Origin: Mangrovimicrobium sp033283325
Lineage (GTDB): Bacteria > Pseudomonadota > Gammaproteobacteria > Pseudomonadales > Halieaceae
Assembly: GCA_033283325.1 (NCBI GenBank)
Contig: JAWMQO010000001.1
Span: forward strand, 496,001-560,000
Length of the DNA stretch: 64,000 bases
Reading direction: 5' to 3'
Within the stretch, counting starts at the first letter, position 1. Each line of letters starts with the position of its first letter. Both the position numbers and the translations under genes were made by a program. Below the pieces are notes generated by a model. The model saw only the letters and a list, made by a program, of their open reading frames with translations. It was not told where the DNA came from and ran no database searches. This document shows, piece by piece, positions 27,059-35,978 of the stretch.

Positions 27059-27733
27059 ATGAGTGGACCGGGAGTCGAGACGGACCAGGAGGCCTCCAGC
27101 GAAGGCAAGGGGGGGCAGCGGCGCAGGAGAGCTTACCTCCCCGCCGAGGAGCGCCGGCAGCAGATACTGGCAGCGGCGCGGAAAGTCTTCAGCCAGACCT
27201 CCCTGCAAGGCGCCCGCACACGGGACCTGGCCAAGGCGGCGGGGGTGAACCAGGCGACCATCTACGGCCATTTCGAATCCAAGGAGGCCCTCTTTGCCGA
27301 GGCCGTCGTCGAGCCGCTGATGGAAGCGATGCGCGGGATGCATGAGCGAGCGGGCACCTACCGCCAGGCCAGTTCACCCGAGGAGCTACTCTCACTGACC
27401 GAGGCCTCGTGCCGGCGCCACCTGGAAAGCATGGAGGAAATCTATCCCCTGCTGGCTTCTGCGCTGTTCGCTGACCAGCAGACCGGTCGCGAACTCTACC
27501 AGCAGCAAATCGCGCCGCTGTTCGAAAAGCGCGGCGATGCCATGCGCGAAGTGGTCAAGCCGGGCATTCCCCCCGATTTCTTTTCCCTGGTGGCCTTCGG
27601 CATGTTTTTCGCGGTCGCCATGCACCGCAACTTCTCCGGGGATGAGACACCGCTGGCGGATCACGCGGCGCAACTGGCCAGCCTCGCGGCCTTCGGATTC
27701 GCCAGTATTCCCGAAAAACACGATAACAACTGA
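27059..27733 (+). CDS. TetR/AcrR-family transcriptional regulator
   Basis: A 224-residue TetR protein. The N-terminus has a basic tail then the helix-turn-helix: RRQQILAAARKVF, TRDLAKAAGVNQATIYGHF and SKEALF around residues 33-78. The ligand domain is helical and unremarkable. It starts at ATG 27059 and is followed 16 bases later by the SnoaL-like gene, so the two are probably cotranscribed. It is divergent from the LuxE-LuxC unit, which it probably represses. The ligand is unknown; an acyl or CoA ester is plausible from context. Confidence 0.92.
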   Translation: MSGPGVETDQEASSEGKGGQRRRRAYLPAEERRQQILAAARKVFSQTSLQGARTRDLAKAAGVNQATIYGHFESKEALFAEAVVEPLMEAMRGMHERAGTYRQASSPEELLSLTEASCRRHLESMEEIYPLLASALFADQQTGRELYQQQIAPLFEKRGDAMREVVKPGIPPDFFSLVAFGMFFAVAMHRNFSGDETPLADHAAQLASLAAFGFASIPEKHDNN

Positions 27734-27749
27734 AAACAAGGAGCCGGCA

Positions 27750-28277
27750 ATGCCGCAATACGACAGGCTGAATCTCGATCGAATGGGTGTGCTGCACACC
27801 ATCAACCTCTACGCGACGGCAGTGGATACCCTGGAGTGGTCCCTGTTCGACCAGGTATTCACCCCGGATGTCAGTATCGACTTCGGCGGCGGCGCCGCCT
27901 GGAGTGGCCTGGAGCCCCTGCGCGAAGCTTTCGCAGCCATTCATGCGCCCTTTAGCGCAACCCAGCATGTCACGACCAACCACACTATCCAGGTCGAGGG
28001 CGAGCGCGCGCATTGCCTGAGTTTCGTCCACGGACGATTCATTCGCGATGTCGGCGAGGGCGGAAACCTCTTCGAGTCGGGCGGCTGGTACGACGACGTG
28101 CTGCTGCGCGTCGGGGATGAGTGGCTGATCAGTGAGCGGGTATGCCGCTCGATCTGGGTCAGCGGTAACCCCGCGGTGCTGGCCACCGGGCCGGAGACAG
28201 GTATCCCCGAGCTTTACTCACTGGCAAGCGAGGCCAGGGCGGGGCGCCTGCGCACGGTGCAAGCGCTGCTGGACTGA
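27750..28277 (+). CDS. SnoaL-like / NTF2-fold protein
   Basis: A 175-residue protein of the SnoaL-like (NTF2, polyketide cyclase / ketosteroid-isomerase-like) fold. Supported by the LNLDRMGVLHTINLYATAVD helix start, DQVFTPDVSIDFGG, HVTTNHTIQVEG, SGGWYDDVLLRVGDEWLISERVCRSIWVSG. The fold is shared by delta-isomerases, dehydratases and ring hydroxylase beta subunits, so the reaction is not fixed. AAGGAG lies 6 bases before ATG 27750. It sits downstream of TetR and upstream of a KstD-like flavoprotein. Confidence 0.83.
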   Translation: MPQYDRLNLDRMGVLHTINLYATAVDTLEWSLFDQVFTPDVSIDFGGGAAWSGLEPLREAFAAIHAPFSATQHVTTNHTIQVEGERAHCLSFVHGRFIRDVGEGGNLFESGGWYDDVLLRVGDEWLISERVCRSIWVSGNPAVLATGPETGIPELYSLASEARAGRLRTVQALLD

Positions 28278-28568
28278 GAGACTGCGGGCTACCCCCGCAC
28301 TTTCCCTGCATAAAGCGTATTATCCGAATTACCACACCGTAATTTCCATTTTCGCTGCGTTTCTCATACGCTGGGCGGAACATTGCCCCGTGCATTGGAC
28401 ATAAGTCGCGTCGGTATTCATTACGCCCTGTCGGCATTCAACAAGAAAAGGACTTCGCCAGATCGCCCGCTCCCCGGGCGCTTTGTGCCGTCCTTTTGCT
28501 GCCTGGCGGCAGGCTGCGCCCCCCGACGCAAGTTGGCGCACGGAGACAACAACAATTAAGGAGTTGCG

Positions 28569-30245
28569 GTGGAAGCGTTCGATGAAAATTATGATTTTGT
28601 GGTCGTCGGCAGCGGTGGCGGTTCCATGTCCTCGGCCCTCTACCTGCGCAGTGTGGGCAAGCGCGTTCTAATCCTCGAAAAAATGCCTATCGTCGGCGGC
28701 ACCACCGGCCGCTCGGGTGGCGTCATGTGGATTCCGAACAACCGGTTCATGGCTCGCGACGGGGTTCCCGACAGTCCCGAGCAGGCCCTGGCCTATCTCG
28801 AGGCGACCACCGGCGACCAGCCCGATTCCCCGGCGGCCACAGCGGAGCGGCGGCGCATGTATGTCACAGAGGCGCCGCGCATGCTGGAATTCCTGATCAG
28901 CAACGGCATCAAGCTGGATCGCGCCAAATACTGGCCGGATTACAACGACAACCTGCCGGGGGGCTCCGAGCAGGGCCGCACCGTTCGCGCGGAAGTCTTC
29001 GATCTGCGGGAACTGGGGGAATGGTCGGACAAGCTCTTCCCCGGATTTACCGAACTGCCCGCGTACATGGACGAGATGATGCTGATCGGCTATTACCGCA
29101 CCTCCTGGCAGGCGCGCAAAATCATGTTGCGCGTCGCATTGCGAGCCATATGCGCCCGCCTGATGGGCAAGCGCCTGGCCACTGCGGGAGCGGCGCTGCA
29201 GGGGCGAATGCTATTGGCCACGCTGCAGGCCGGTGTGGAAATCCGTACCGAAGCCCCGGTAAGCGAACTGATCGTGGAAGACGGCGCTGTACGCGGTGTC
29301 GTCGCCAATATCGACGGCCAGCCCAGGCGGATTGCCGCAAAGCTGGGCGTGCTGATGAATACCGGCGGCTTTTCCCACAACGCGAAGATGCGCGAGAAGT
29401 TCATCCCCAATACCGAAGTTGCCTGGAGCAACGCGTCCAGTGGCAACACGGGCGAAATGATCGAAACCATGGCCGGCCACGGCGCCGCGACCGCGAACAT
29501 GGGGGAGATGGTCGGTTTCCAGTGCACCTTCCAGCCGGGCTGGGAGGACGACGAAGTCAAAAGCCCCGCGCAACGGCTCACCGCCGCGCCCCACGCCATC
29601 CTGGTCGACCAGGGCGGCCAGCGCTACCAGACCGAAGGCGGCTCCTATATGGCCTACTGCAAGGGCATGCTGGAGCACCACAAGGAAGTGCCCGCAGTGC
29701 CCAGCTGGGCCATATTCGATTCCCGCGTGATGAAGAAGTACATGATCGCCGGCACCATGCCCGGCAGTAAAAAACCCCAGAGCTGGTACGACGAAGGCTT
29801 TCTCAAGGAGGCGGACAGCATCGAGGCGCTGGCCGAAAAAACCAGCATTGATCCCGAGGTCCTCAAAGCCACGATCAGCCGCTTCAACGGCTTCGTCGAC
29901 GCCGGTCACGACGCAGACTTCGGCCGCGGCGACAGCGCCTACGACCGCTGGCTCGGCGATCCCGCTCACCAGCCCAACGGTACCCTCGGCCGCATCGAAG
30001 AGGGCCCCTTCTACGCCATCCCCGTCTACCCCGGCGACGTGGGCACCTACGGCGGCGTCGTCACCGACGAATACGCCCGGGTACTGCGCGAAGACGGCAG
30101 CATAATCCCCGGCCTCTACGCGGTGGGCATCTGTGCGGCATCAATGAACGGTGGGGTGTATCCGGGCGCCGGATGCAGTGTCGGCCCGGCCTTCACTTTT
30201 GGCTACGTCGCGGCGCGACATGCGGCGGGGGAGTTTGGGAGCTGA
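28569..30245 (+). CDS. FAD-dependent 3-ketosteroid-delta1-dehydrogenase-like oxidoreductase
   Basis: A 558-residue flavoprotein of the KstD/fumarate-reductase family. The N-terminal FAD-binding DFVVVGSGGGSMSS, LEKMPIVGGTT and the SGGVMWIPNN signature are typical. At the C-terminus the YPGAG motif (Tyr531, Gly535) matches the Tyr and Gly that in rhodococcal KstD1 (Y487, G491) bind and activate the substrate, and GPAFTFGYVAARHAA follows. Reaction: introduction of a C1-C2 double bond into a cyclic 3-ketone. The start is GTG 28569 with AAGGAG upstream; an in-frame ATG lies further in. It is 291 bases after the SnoaL-like gene. Substrate inferred only. Confidence 0.85.
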   Translation: MEAFDENYDFVVVGSGGGSMSSALYLRSVGKRVLILEKMPIVGGTTGRSGGVMWIPNNRFMARDGVPDSPEQALAYLEATTGDQPDSPAATAERRRMYVTEAPRMLEFLISNGIKLDRAKYWPDYNDNLPGGSEQGRTVRAEVFDLRELGEWSDKLFPGFTELPAYMDEMMLIGYYRTSWQARKIMLRVALRAICARLMGKRLATAGAALQGRMLLATLQAGVEIRTEAPVSELIVEDGAVRGVVANIDGQPRRIAAKLGVLMNTGGFSHNAKMREKFIPNTEVAWSNASSGNTGEMIETMAGHGAATANMGEMVGFQCTFQPGWEDDEVKSPAQRLTAAPHAILVDQGGQRYQTEGGSYMAYCKGMLEHHKEVPAVPSWAIFDSRVMKKYMIAGTMPGSKKPQSWYDEGFLKEADSIEALAEKTSIDPEVLKATISRFNGFVDAGHDADFGRGDSAYDRWLGDPAHQPNGTLGRIEEGPFYAIPVYPGDVGTYGGVVTDEYARVLREDGSIIPGLYAVGICAASMNGGVYPGAGCSVGPAFTFGYVAARHAAGEFGS

Positions 30246-30334
30246 TAGCCCTGATACCTGGCCTCGCTATTATGAGGCTACTTGCTGCTCCTAGCTCAGG
30301 TTGAATCGAGAGTGGGAATTGGCTCCTACGTTAG

Positions 30335-30452
30335 GCGTAGGTGCCGGTTTATCCTCACTGGAACCGTGAGGCGACAGGACGTCGCCGACCGAGCCTGCAC
30401 AGGGATGTGCGCTTTTTGGCGAGTTCCAGTGAGGATAAACCGGTGCGTACGC
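30335..30452. repeat. Palindromic intergenic repeat element (MITE/REP-like)
   Basis: Two 30-base arms at 30335-30364 and 30423-30452 are inverted repeats with three mismatches; the inner 21 bases of each arm (30344-30364, 30423-30443) are a perfect match. The interior has two small hairpins (GGCGAC/GTCGCC and GCACA/TGTGC around a GGGA loop). A further hairpin CCTACG/CGTAGG (30325-30341) overlaps the left edge, and CCGGGAC/GTCCCGG (30452-30470) abuts the right one. No coding frame is supported. It lies between two convergent genes. The structure resembles bacterial REP-type or miniature inverted elements. Confidence 0.75.
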
Positions 30453-30488
30453 CGGGACACGAAGTCCCGGCCCACGCAAATCGAACAA

Positions 30489-31955
30489 TCACTGACCGCC
30501 GACAGCAATCACCTTGGTATCAAGGAAGTCTTCGATACCCTCGCGACCCCACTCACGCCCCATACCACTCTGCTTGAAGCCACCAAAGGGCAGGTCGCCA
30601 GTAATGCTCATGCCGCCATTGACACTCAGCGCACCCGCATGGATCCGCTTGGCCACCGCCGTAGCGCGCTCGACACTGCCGTGCACACCGCCGCCAAGGC
30701 CATAGTCACTGTCATTGGCAATGCGAATCGCGTCTTCATCATCCTCGAAAGGAATCACGCACAGCACCGGCCCGAAGATCTCCTCGCGGGCAATGCGCAT
30801 GTCATTGGTGCAATCGACAAAGCAGGTCGGCTCGATGAAGAAGCCATTGCCCTTGTCCGGGCGTGCCTTGCCGCCGGCGAGGAGGCGCGCGCCTTCCTGT
30901 TGACCGATCTCGATGTAGCTCAGTACACGCTCGTGCTGGCGCTTGGAGATAACCGGGCCCATCACCTGGTCCGGCGCGTCGAAGTCGCCCCACATCCCCG
31001 AGAAGCCCTGGTAGGCCATTTCCAGCGCGCCCACGGCTTCCTCGTAGCGGCTCTTCGGTACCAGCATCCGGGTGGGCATGGCGCAGCCCTGGCCGGCGTG
31101 GAAGACCGCCAGGCCAGTCATGACCTTCATGGCGAAGTCCTCGGCGTCGTCGAGGATGATGTTGACCGATTTGCCGCCCAGTTCGAGGAACAGGCGCTTG
31201 AGGGACTCGGCGCCGTTTTCCATGATGCGCTTGCCAACCAGGGTGGAGCCGGTGAAGGAGATCACGTCTACCCGATGGTCCTTGGTCAGCATCTCGCCGG
31301 CCATCGCCGGGTCCTTTGAGGTGATCACATTGAGCACGCCCTTGGGAATGCCGGCCTGGATCGCCAGTTCACCCATGTAGGAGCCCATCAGCGGGGTGTC
31401 CGGGGCGGGCTTGAGGATGACGGTGCAGCCGGCGAGCAGGGCGCCGTAGACCTTGCCGATGTTCACGTAGAGGGGAACGTTCCAGGGCGTGATCGCGCCG
31501 ACCACACCGAGGGGAGTGTGGTAGACGGTACGCTTGGACATGGTGCCCATGAATTCGCGGCTGCCGCGATCTTCTTCCCACTCGATCTCTTCGAAACACT
31601 TGAGCATGTCTTCGCCGCAAGTCAGTGCGTTGTCGACCTGGGCAAAGGCGGCGGCGCCGATGGAAGAACCGGCCTCGAGGCGGGCGATCTGCATCAGGGT
31701 GTCGCGGTTCTCGCGCAGCAGCTGGGCGAATTTGGTCACCAGCTCGATGCGCTTGGCGTTGTTGCTGGACCAGTCGGTCTCGTCGAAGGCCTTGCGCGCG
31801 GAGACGATGGAGGCTTCCACGTCGCTGGCGGAGGCATCGGCGGCCTGGCCGACGACTTCGGCAGTCCAGGGGCAGATGTTGTCGAATTTCTTGTCGCCCT
31901 CGGCGGGACGCATTTCTCCGTCGATGCAGAGCAGGGCATCAGGTAGCTGGCTCAT
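30489..31955 (-). CDS. NAD(P)-dependent aldehyde dehydrogenase
   Basis: A 488-residue ALDH-superfamily enzyme oxidising an aldehyde to an acid. Seen: ITPWNVPLYVNIGKV, KPAPDTPL (cofactor Lys), FTGSTLVGKRIM, LELGGKSVNIILDDAE (Glu base), the nucleophile Cys in GQGCAMPTR, REEIFGPVLCVIPF and GFKQSGMGREWG at the C-terminus. It is the last gene of a minus-strand set: SDR, KstD-like 2, then this (gap 85 bases). It could oxidise the aldehyde made by an alcohol-oxidising SDR or by the LuxC-type pathway; the substrate is not deducible. Confidence 0.93.
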   Translation of the reverse strand: MSQLPDALLCIDGEMRPAEGDKKFDNICPWTAEVVGQAADASASDVEASIVSARKAFDETDWSSNNAKRIELVTKFAQLLRENRDTLMQIARLEAGSSIGAAAFAQVDNALTCGEDMLKCFEEIEWEEDRGSREFMGTMSKRTVYHTPLGVVGAITPWNVPLYVNIGKVYGALLAGCTVILKPAPDTPLMGSYMGELAIQAGIPKGVLNVITSKDPAMAGEMLTKDHRVDVISFTGSTLVGKRIMENGAESLKRLFLELGGKSVNIILDDAEDFAMKVMTGLAVFHAGQGCAMPTRMLVPKSRYEEAVGALEMAYQGFSGMWGDFDAPDQVMGPVISKRQHERVLSYIEIGQQEGARLLAGGKARPDKGNGFFIEPTCFVDCTNDMRIAREEIFGPVLCVIPFEDDEDAIRIANDSDYGLGGGVHGSVERATAVAKRIHAGALSVNGGMSITGDLPFGGFKQSGMGREWGREGIEDFLDTKVIAVGGQ

Positions 31956-32040
31956 GTCGTTTTCCTCTGGGGTTTATAGTCGGTCGCGATGCGCGATTGT
32001 CCATTACTGGGTGTCAAAAGTCATGCTTTACACGGTGCCA

Positions 32041-33690
32041 TCAGGCTGCCGTGGAAAGCGCGTGTCTGGCGGCCACGTAGCCCCAGGTCAGGGAGGGGCC
32101 GATGCTGGCGCCGGCGCCGGGGGCGTTCTTGCCCATCACCGATGCGGTGGTCGTTCCCGTGGCGTAGAGGCCCTCGATGACCGAGCTGTCCTCGCGCAGG
32201 ACCCGCGCGTCGCAGTCTGTCAGCAGGCCGCCGAAGGTGCTGACGTCACCGGGGTAGACCTTGATGGCGTAGAAGGGGCCTTTCTCCACGGCGCCGAGGG
32301 TGGGGGACTGCGCCTCCAGCGGGTCGCCGAGCCAGCCGTGGTAGACGTGGCTGCCGCGGCCGAAATCCTCGTCCTTGCCCGCACGGGCAAAGGCGTTGAA
32401 GCGATCGACAGTGGCCTTGAGCGCCGCCGGGTCGAGACCACACTGGCTGGCCAATGCCTCGATACTTTCACCGCTTTTGAGGAAGCCGGACTCGGTCCAT
32501 TCCTTCGGCTTCTTGCTGCCGGCCATGCTGCCGGCGAGCATGTAGGTGTCGATGAACTGGCTATCGACCACCATCCAGCTGGGGATGGCAGGGGCATTGT
32601 CGTGGTGCGCGAGCATGGCCTTGCCCACTTCCATGTACGAGGCGGCCTCACTCATGTAGCGCTGCGCCTGCTGGTCCACCACGATGGAGTGGGGCTTGGC
32701 CATGTCGCCATGGACGATAGCGGGTTTGCCGTTGGGCAGGAGGGTCATCGGGTTGCCGATACGCTGGTCCATCTGCGCCAGAGCCGCGCCGTGGCGCTGG
32801 CCCTCCAGCAGCATTTCACCGGTGTCGCCGGGTGGCGTCAGGGTCCATTCGGCGGAGGTGTGGGGCACGTACTGGTCGCGCATCTGCTGATTGTGGGAGA
32901 AACCTCCGGCGTTCAGCAGTACACCGAGTCCGGCGCCGATTTCCCGGGCCTGGCCATCCAGCAGTACCTTTACACCGGTGACCCGCCCGTTCTCCTCGAT
33001 CAGTTCCTCCACGGCCGCGCCGGTCCGCACTTCCACACCTGCCTGCAGGGCGGCGTGCAGCATCTGTCCCTGCAGGGCCTGGCCCGCGGTGGCCAGGTGC
33101 CTGCCGCGCAGGCGATTGCCGATGGTGCGACCGAGGACCTTGAACAGGGTTTTCTTCCCGGTCCAGTTGCGTTTCATATTGGGCAGCTCCATGGCTTCCT
33201 CGAGGTAGGCCGCCAGTGGCAGGAAGCCGGGTTGCAGGCGTTCCTTCCACTCACCGAGCTGGTTGAGGTCGAAGAGCTCGGAAATCACCGTGCGACCAGG
33301 GACGGATTCACCGGGACCGGGGTAGTAGTCCGGCCAGCTGGGGATGCGGCGAAAGCGCAGGCCCTGGCCGACCAGGAACTCGAGCATTTCCACCGAGGCG
33401 TCGACGTATTTTTCCCGCCGGGCATGGCTGGTGCCGGGAGTGTCCTCGCTGTCGCCGATGACTGCATCCATGTACTCGATGGCCTGCTCGCGGCTGTCAC
33501 TGACACCCGCTTCCTTCATGTAGCGGTTGTTGGGAATCCACATCACGCCGCCGGACACCGCGGTGGTGCCGCCGACCTTGTCGAGTTTTTCCAGTACCAC
33601 GACGCTCTTGCCCGCCGCGCGCAGGGTCAGGGCCGCGCTGAAGGCGCCACCGCCGCTGCCCACGACGACGAAGTCAAAATTTTCGTTCAT
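32041..33690 (-). CDS. FAD-dependent KstD-like oxidoreductase, second paralogue
   Basis: A 549-residue homologue of the flavoprotein at 28569. The FAD motif DFVVVGSGGGAFSA and SGGVMWIPNNRYM are alike, and GPSLTWGYVAARHALS closes the C-terminus. At the key C-terminal site it reads NAPGAG, so the Tyr conserved in KstD (Tyr531 of the neighbour) is Ala523 here, while the glycine remains. This suggests a different substrate or direction, for instance delta4 rather than delta1 chemistry, or another enone reduction. ATG 33690. It lies 20 bases after the SDR gene on the same strand, probably one operon. Confidence 0.83.
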   Translation of the reverse strand: MNENFDFVVVGSGGGAFSAALTLRAAGKSVVVLEKLDKVGGTTAVSGGVMWIPNNRYMKEAGVSDSREQAIEYMDAVIGDSEDTPGTSHARREKYVDASVEMLEFLVGQGLRFRRIPSWPDYYPGPGESVPGRTVISELFDLNQLGEWKERLQPGFLPLAAYLEEAMELPNMKRNWTGKKTLFKVLGRTIGNRLRGRHLATAGQALQGQMLHAALQAGVEVRTGAAVEELIEENGRVTGVKVLLDGQAREIGAGLGVLLNAGGFSHNQQMRDQYVPHTSAEWTLTPPGDTGEMLLEGQRHGAALAQMDQRIGNPMTLLPNGKPAIVHGDMAKPHSIVVDQQAQRYMSEAASYMEVGKAMLAHHDNAPAIPSWMVVDSQFIDTYMLAGSMAGSKKPKEWTESGFLKSGESIEALASQCGLDPAALKATVDRFNAFARAGKDEDFGRGSHVYHGWLGDPLEAQSPTLGAVEKGPFYAIKVYPGDVSTFGGLLTDCDARVLREDSSVIEGLYATGTTTASVMGKNAPGAGASIGPSLTWGYVAARHALSTAA

Positions 33691-33710
33691 AGTTTTATTG
33701 TCCTTGTCGC

Positions 33711-34445
33711 TCAGGCTCTGCGAGCGTGGAGGTTGATACTCGCCGCCTGCACATCCGCTGGCAAGTCCAGCAGGGCCCGGAAAACATTGGTGACCGAATC
33801 GAAGTTGGAAATGGGTCTCTCGCCGAGATTCAGCCCGGCTCCCATGGCGGCCTGGTGGAATGCAATGGCGTCCTCCTGGTTGACCTCCCAGACCTTGCCT
33901 TCCTCGAACATCTGGCCGGCGCGTACGTTGGTCACCCGGATCCCGTCCGCCTCGAGTTCGGTGCGCAGGCTCTCCGAGAAGCGTTCCAGTCCCGCCTTGC
34001 TGCTCTGGTAGACCGTCAGGTGGGGAAAGTGCATGCCCGCGGATTCGCTGGATACGTTGATGATCTGGGCGCCTGCGCTCATCAGCGGGATCGCCGAGCG
34101 GGCGCAGAGCATCGGGCCCGCGAGATTGGTCGCCACGGTGCCGAGGATCTGCTGGTCGGTGGCGTTGGTCACCAGGAAGGGCTCGAAGATAGCGGCGTTG
34201 TTGATCAGCACGTCAATGCGGGAGTGCTCGGCTTCGATGTGGGCGAAGGCCGCGCGTACCGAGTCGGGGTCGGCCACGTCACAGCCGATACCCATCGCAC
34301 GCTCGCCAATTTCCGCCGCGGCGGCCTCGACTTTCGATGCGGTGCGGCCGAGCAGGACGACGGTCTCGCCGTCAGCCGCGAAGCGCCGCGCAAGCGCGCG
34401 CCCCAGCCCGACGCCGGCGCCGGTGATAACGATGATTTTGGACAT
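33711..34445 (-). CDS. Short-chain dehydrogenase/reductase
   Basis: A 244-residue classical SDR. TGAGVGLGRALA (cofactor loop), an Asp-binding CDVADPD, NNAA, a Ser in NVSSES, and the catalytic YxxxK in YQSSKAG are present. It likely oxidises an alcohol or reduces a ketone with NAD(P)H; the cofactor loop and GRTASK downstream of beta-2 suggest NADP. ATG 34445. Head of the minus-strand SDR, KstD-like, ALDH unit, divergent from the ferredoxin gene. Confidence 0.92.
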   Translation of the reverse strand: MSKIIVITGAGVGLGRALARRFAADGETVVLLGRTASKVEAAAAEIGERAMGIGCDVADPDSVRAAFAHIEAEHSRIDVLINNAAIFEPFLVTNATDQQILGTVATNLAGPMLCARSAIPLMSAGAQIINVSSESAGMHFPHLTVYQSSKAGLERFSESLRTELEADGIRVTNVRAGQMFEEGKVWEVNQEDAIAFHQAAMGAGLNLGERPISNFDSVTNVFRALLDLPADVQAASINLHARRA

Positions 34446-34567
34446 GTACTACTACTCCTGACGTAAGCTGCCGGTAGCTGTTTGCGGGCGGTTCCGCGGT
34501 GATCTCCGGGGCGGGAGTCGCCAGTTTTAGCTCTGCTGTAGCGCATCGCCGCCGCGCTTCCGGTTAA

Positions 34568-34609
34568 TTGTTATTGAACACCAGTGCTGTATAATAAGTC
34601 ACCCGGTGA
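34568..34609 (+). promoter_or_regulatory. Promoter with adjacent palindromic operator, upstream of ferredoxin
   Basis: TTGTTA (34568-34573) and a perfect TATAAT (34590-34595) with 16-base spacing form a strong candidate promoter. The 11-base palindrome TCACC-C-GGTGA at 34599-34609 sits at the expected transcription start, as a repressor site would. The leader to the ferredoxin ATG is about 160 bases. The rest of this 319-base gap shows nothing else. Confidence 0.5.
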
Positions 34610-34764
34610 GCGCTTGGCCAGCCGCTTCGCCCGAGAGCCAGACCAGGCGCGGGGCAGGCCGCAGTATTGTACTGTGAGGCGGCGCTGATTTCTTCCCCGG
34701 CGGTAGTTGAGTTAGCGCTTCGGCATGGTGTAGTCTGTCGCGCCAGCCCGTAGTGGAGGGAGCC

Positions 34765-34971
34765 ATGAAGCTAAAAATCGACAAGCCCATGTGTGTGGGC
34801 AACGCGCGCTGCGCAGCGGTCTCCGAAGAATTGTTCCCCCTCGACGAAGAAGGCTATATCGCACTTGAGGAAATTGATGTTCCCCCCGGCATGGAGGAGC
34901 TCGCCCGCCGTGGCGCGAGGGCCTGCCCCGAACGTATTATTGAAGTCATAGCCAGCGAAGAAGGCAGCTAA
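34765..34971 (+). CDS. Three-Cys ferredoxin of the 3Fe-4S type
   Basis: A 68-residue ferredoxin. Cysteines at 10, 16 and 54 (pattern C-V-G-N-A-R-C ... ACPE) match the small 3Fe-4S or 4Fe-4S single-cluster ferredoxins that serve bacterial P450s; only three ligands are present, fitting a 3Fe-4S cluster. ATG 34765 has GGAGGGAG just upstream; a GTG at 34753 would add four residues. It precedes an SDR gene. It could be an electron donor to the P450 or to the molybdenum enzymes of this region, but no direct partner is adjacent. Confidence 0.9.
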   Translation: MKLKIDKPMCVGNARCAAVSEELFPLDEEGYIALEEIDVPPGMEELARRGARACPERIIEVIASEEGS

Positions 34972-35073
34972 TAAACAGAATTACTGAATCCTGGCAGCGG
35001 GCAATCGCACGATGAATTCCAGCTTCTGCCCCGCCAAACATAAGCTCACAAACTCTACAGCATAGGAACCAAG

Positions 35074-35886
35074 ATGGACTTTCTCGGATACAAGAACAAG
35101 CGCGTCATTGTCAGCGGCTGCTTTTCCGGCATGGGCGAGGCGACTGCACGCCAACTGGTAGAACTGGGTGCGGAAGTTCACGGCCTCGACTACAAGGAAA
35201 CCAGCCTTGAGCTGGCTTCATTTACCCAGGTTGACCTGCGCGATGCTGCGGCGATCGACGCTGCTGTCGCCGGTATCGGCGGCAAGGTCGATGCGCTGTT
35301 CAACTGCGCCGGCCTGCCGCAGACCGCGCCGCCGCTGGACGTAATGAAAGTTAACTACGCCGGCACCCGTCGCGTTACCGAGCAGGTCGTCAAACTGATG
35401 TCCGAGGGCGGTGCTATCGCCAGCATCTCCTCTACTGGCGGCATTGGCTGGAGCCAGCACATGCCCCAGCTGATGGAACTGCTCGCCATCGATGATTACG
35501 ATGCCGCGATCAAGTGGTGTGAAGATAACCCGAACCATGTCAACGAGGGTTACGCCTTCTCCAAGGAAGCGATCATCGTCTGGACCATGCTGGTGTCCTC
35601 GCGCCTGATCAAGCAGGGTATCCGCATCAACTGCACGCTGCCCGCACCCACCCAGACCCCGATGATGAAGCACTTCGAGGAAGCGACTCCCGCGGCGGTG
35701 CTGGAAGCGGCGATGCAGCCGATCAACCGTCGTTCCACTCCCGAAGAGCAGGCCGGTCCGCTGATCCTCATCAACAGCGACGCCGCTGGTTTCATCAACG
35801 GTGTGGCGCTGCCGGTGGACGGCGGTTTCATGGGCGGTATCGCCACCGGCCAGGTCGACCTCTCCGCGATGATGGGCGGACGTTAA
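35074..35886 (+). CDS. Short-chain dehydrogenase (3-alpha-hydroxysteroid/coniferyl-alcohol dehydrogenase-like)
   Basis: A 270-residue SDR with VIVSGCFSGMGEATA (cofactor loop), NCAGLPQTAPP, SISSTGGIGW with the active Ser, the catalytic Tyr and Lys in NEGYAFSKEAIIVW, and NCTLPAPTQTPMM. The long loop before Tyr resembles the 3-alpha-HSD/coniferyl alcohol dehydrogenase subgroup. ATG 35074 with TAGGAAC upstream. It is followed by a strong terminator and preceded by the ferredoxin gene in one unit. The actual alcohol is not known. Confidence 0.88.
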   Translation: MDFLGYKNKRVIVSGCFSGMGEATARQLVELGAEVHGLDYKETSLELASFTQVDLRDAAAIDAAVAGIGGKVDALFNCAGLPQTAPPLDVMKVNYAGTRRVTEQVVKLMSEGGAIASISSTGGIGWSQHMPQLMELLAIDDYDAAIKWCEDNPNHVNEGYAFSKEAIIVWTMLVSSRLIKQGIRINCTLPAPTQTPMMKHFEEATPAAVLEAAMQPINRRSTPEEQAGPLILINSDAAGFINGVALPVDGGFMGGIATGQVDLSAMMGGR

Positions 35887-35908
35887 ACATATTTAATATT
35901 CAAGCTGT

Positions 35909-35938
35909 AAAGGGTGGCGTGTGCGCCGCCCTTTTTTT
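35909..35938 (+). terminator. Factor-independent terminator after the SDR gene
   Basis: AGGGTGGCG and CGCCGCCCT form a 9-bp stem (one G-T pair) with a 4-nt loop, followed by a T7 tract. It separates the SDR gene from the DUF35 gene. Confidence 0.85.
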
Positions 35939-35978
35939 ATCAGCACCGAGCCCACTGCTCGTGACAAGAGGCTGAATT

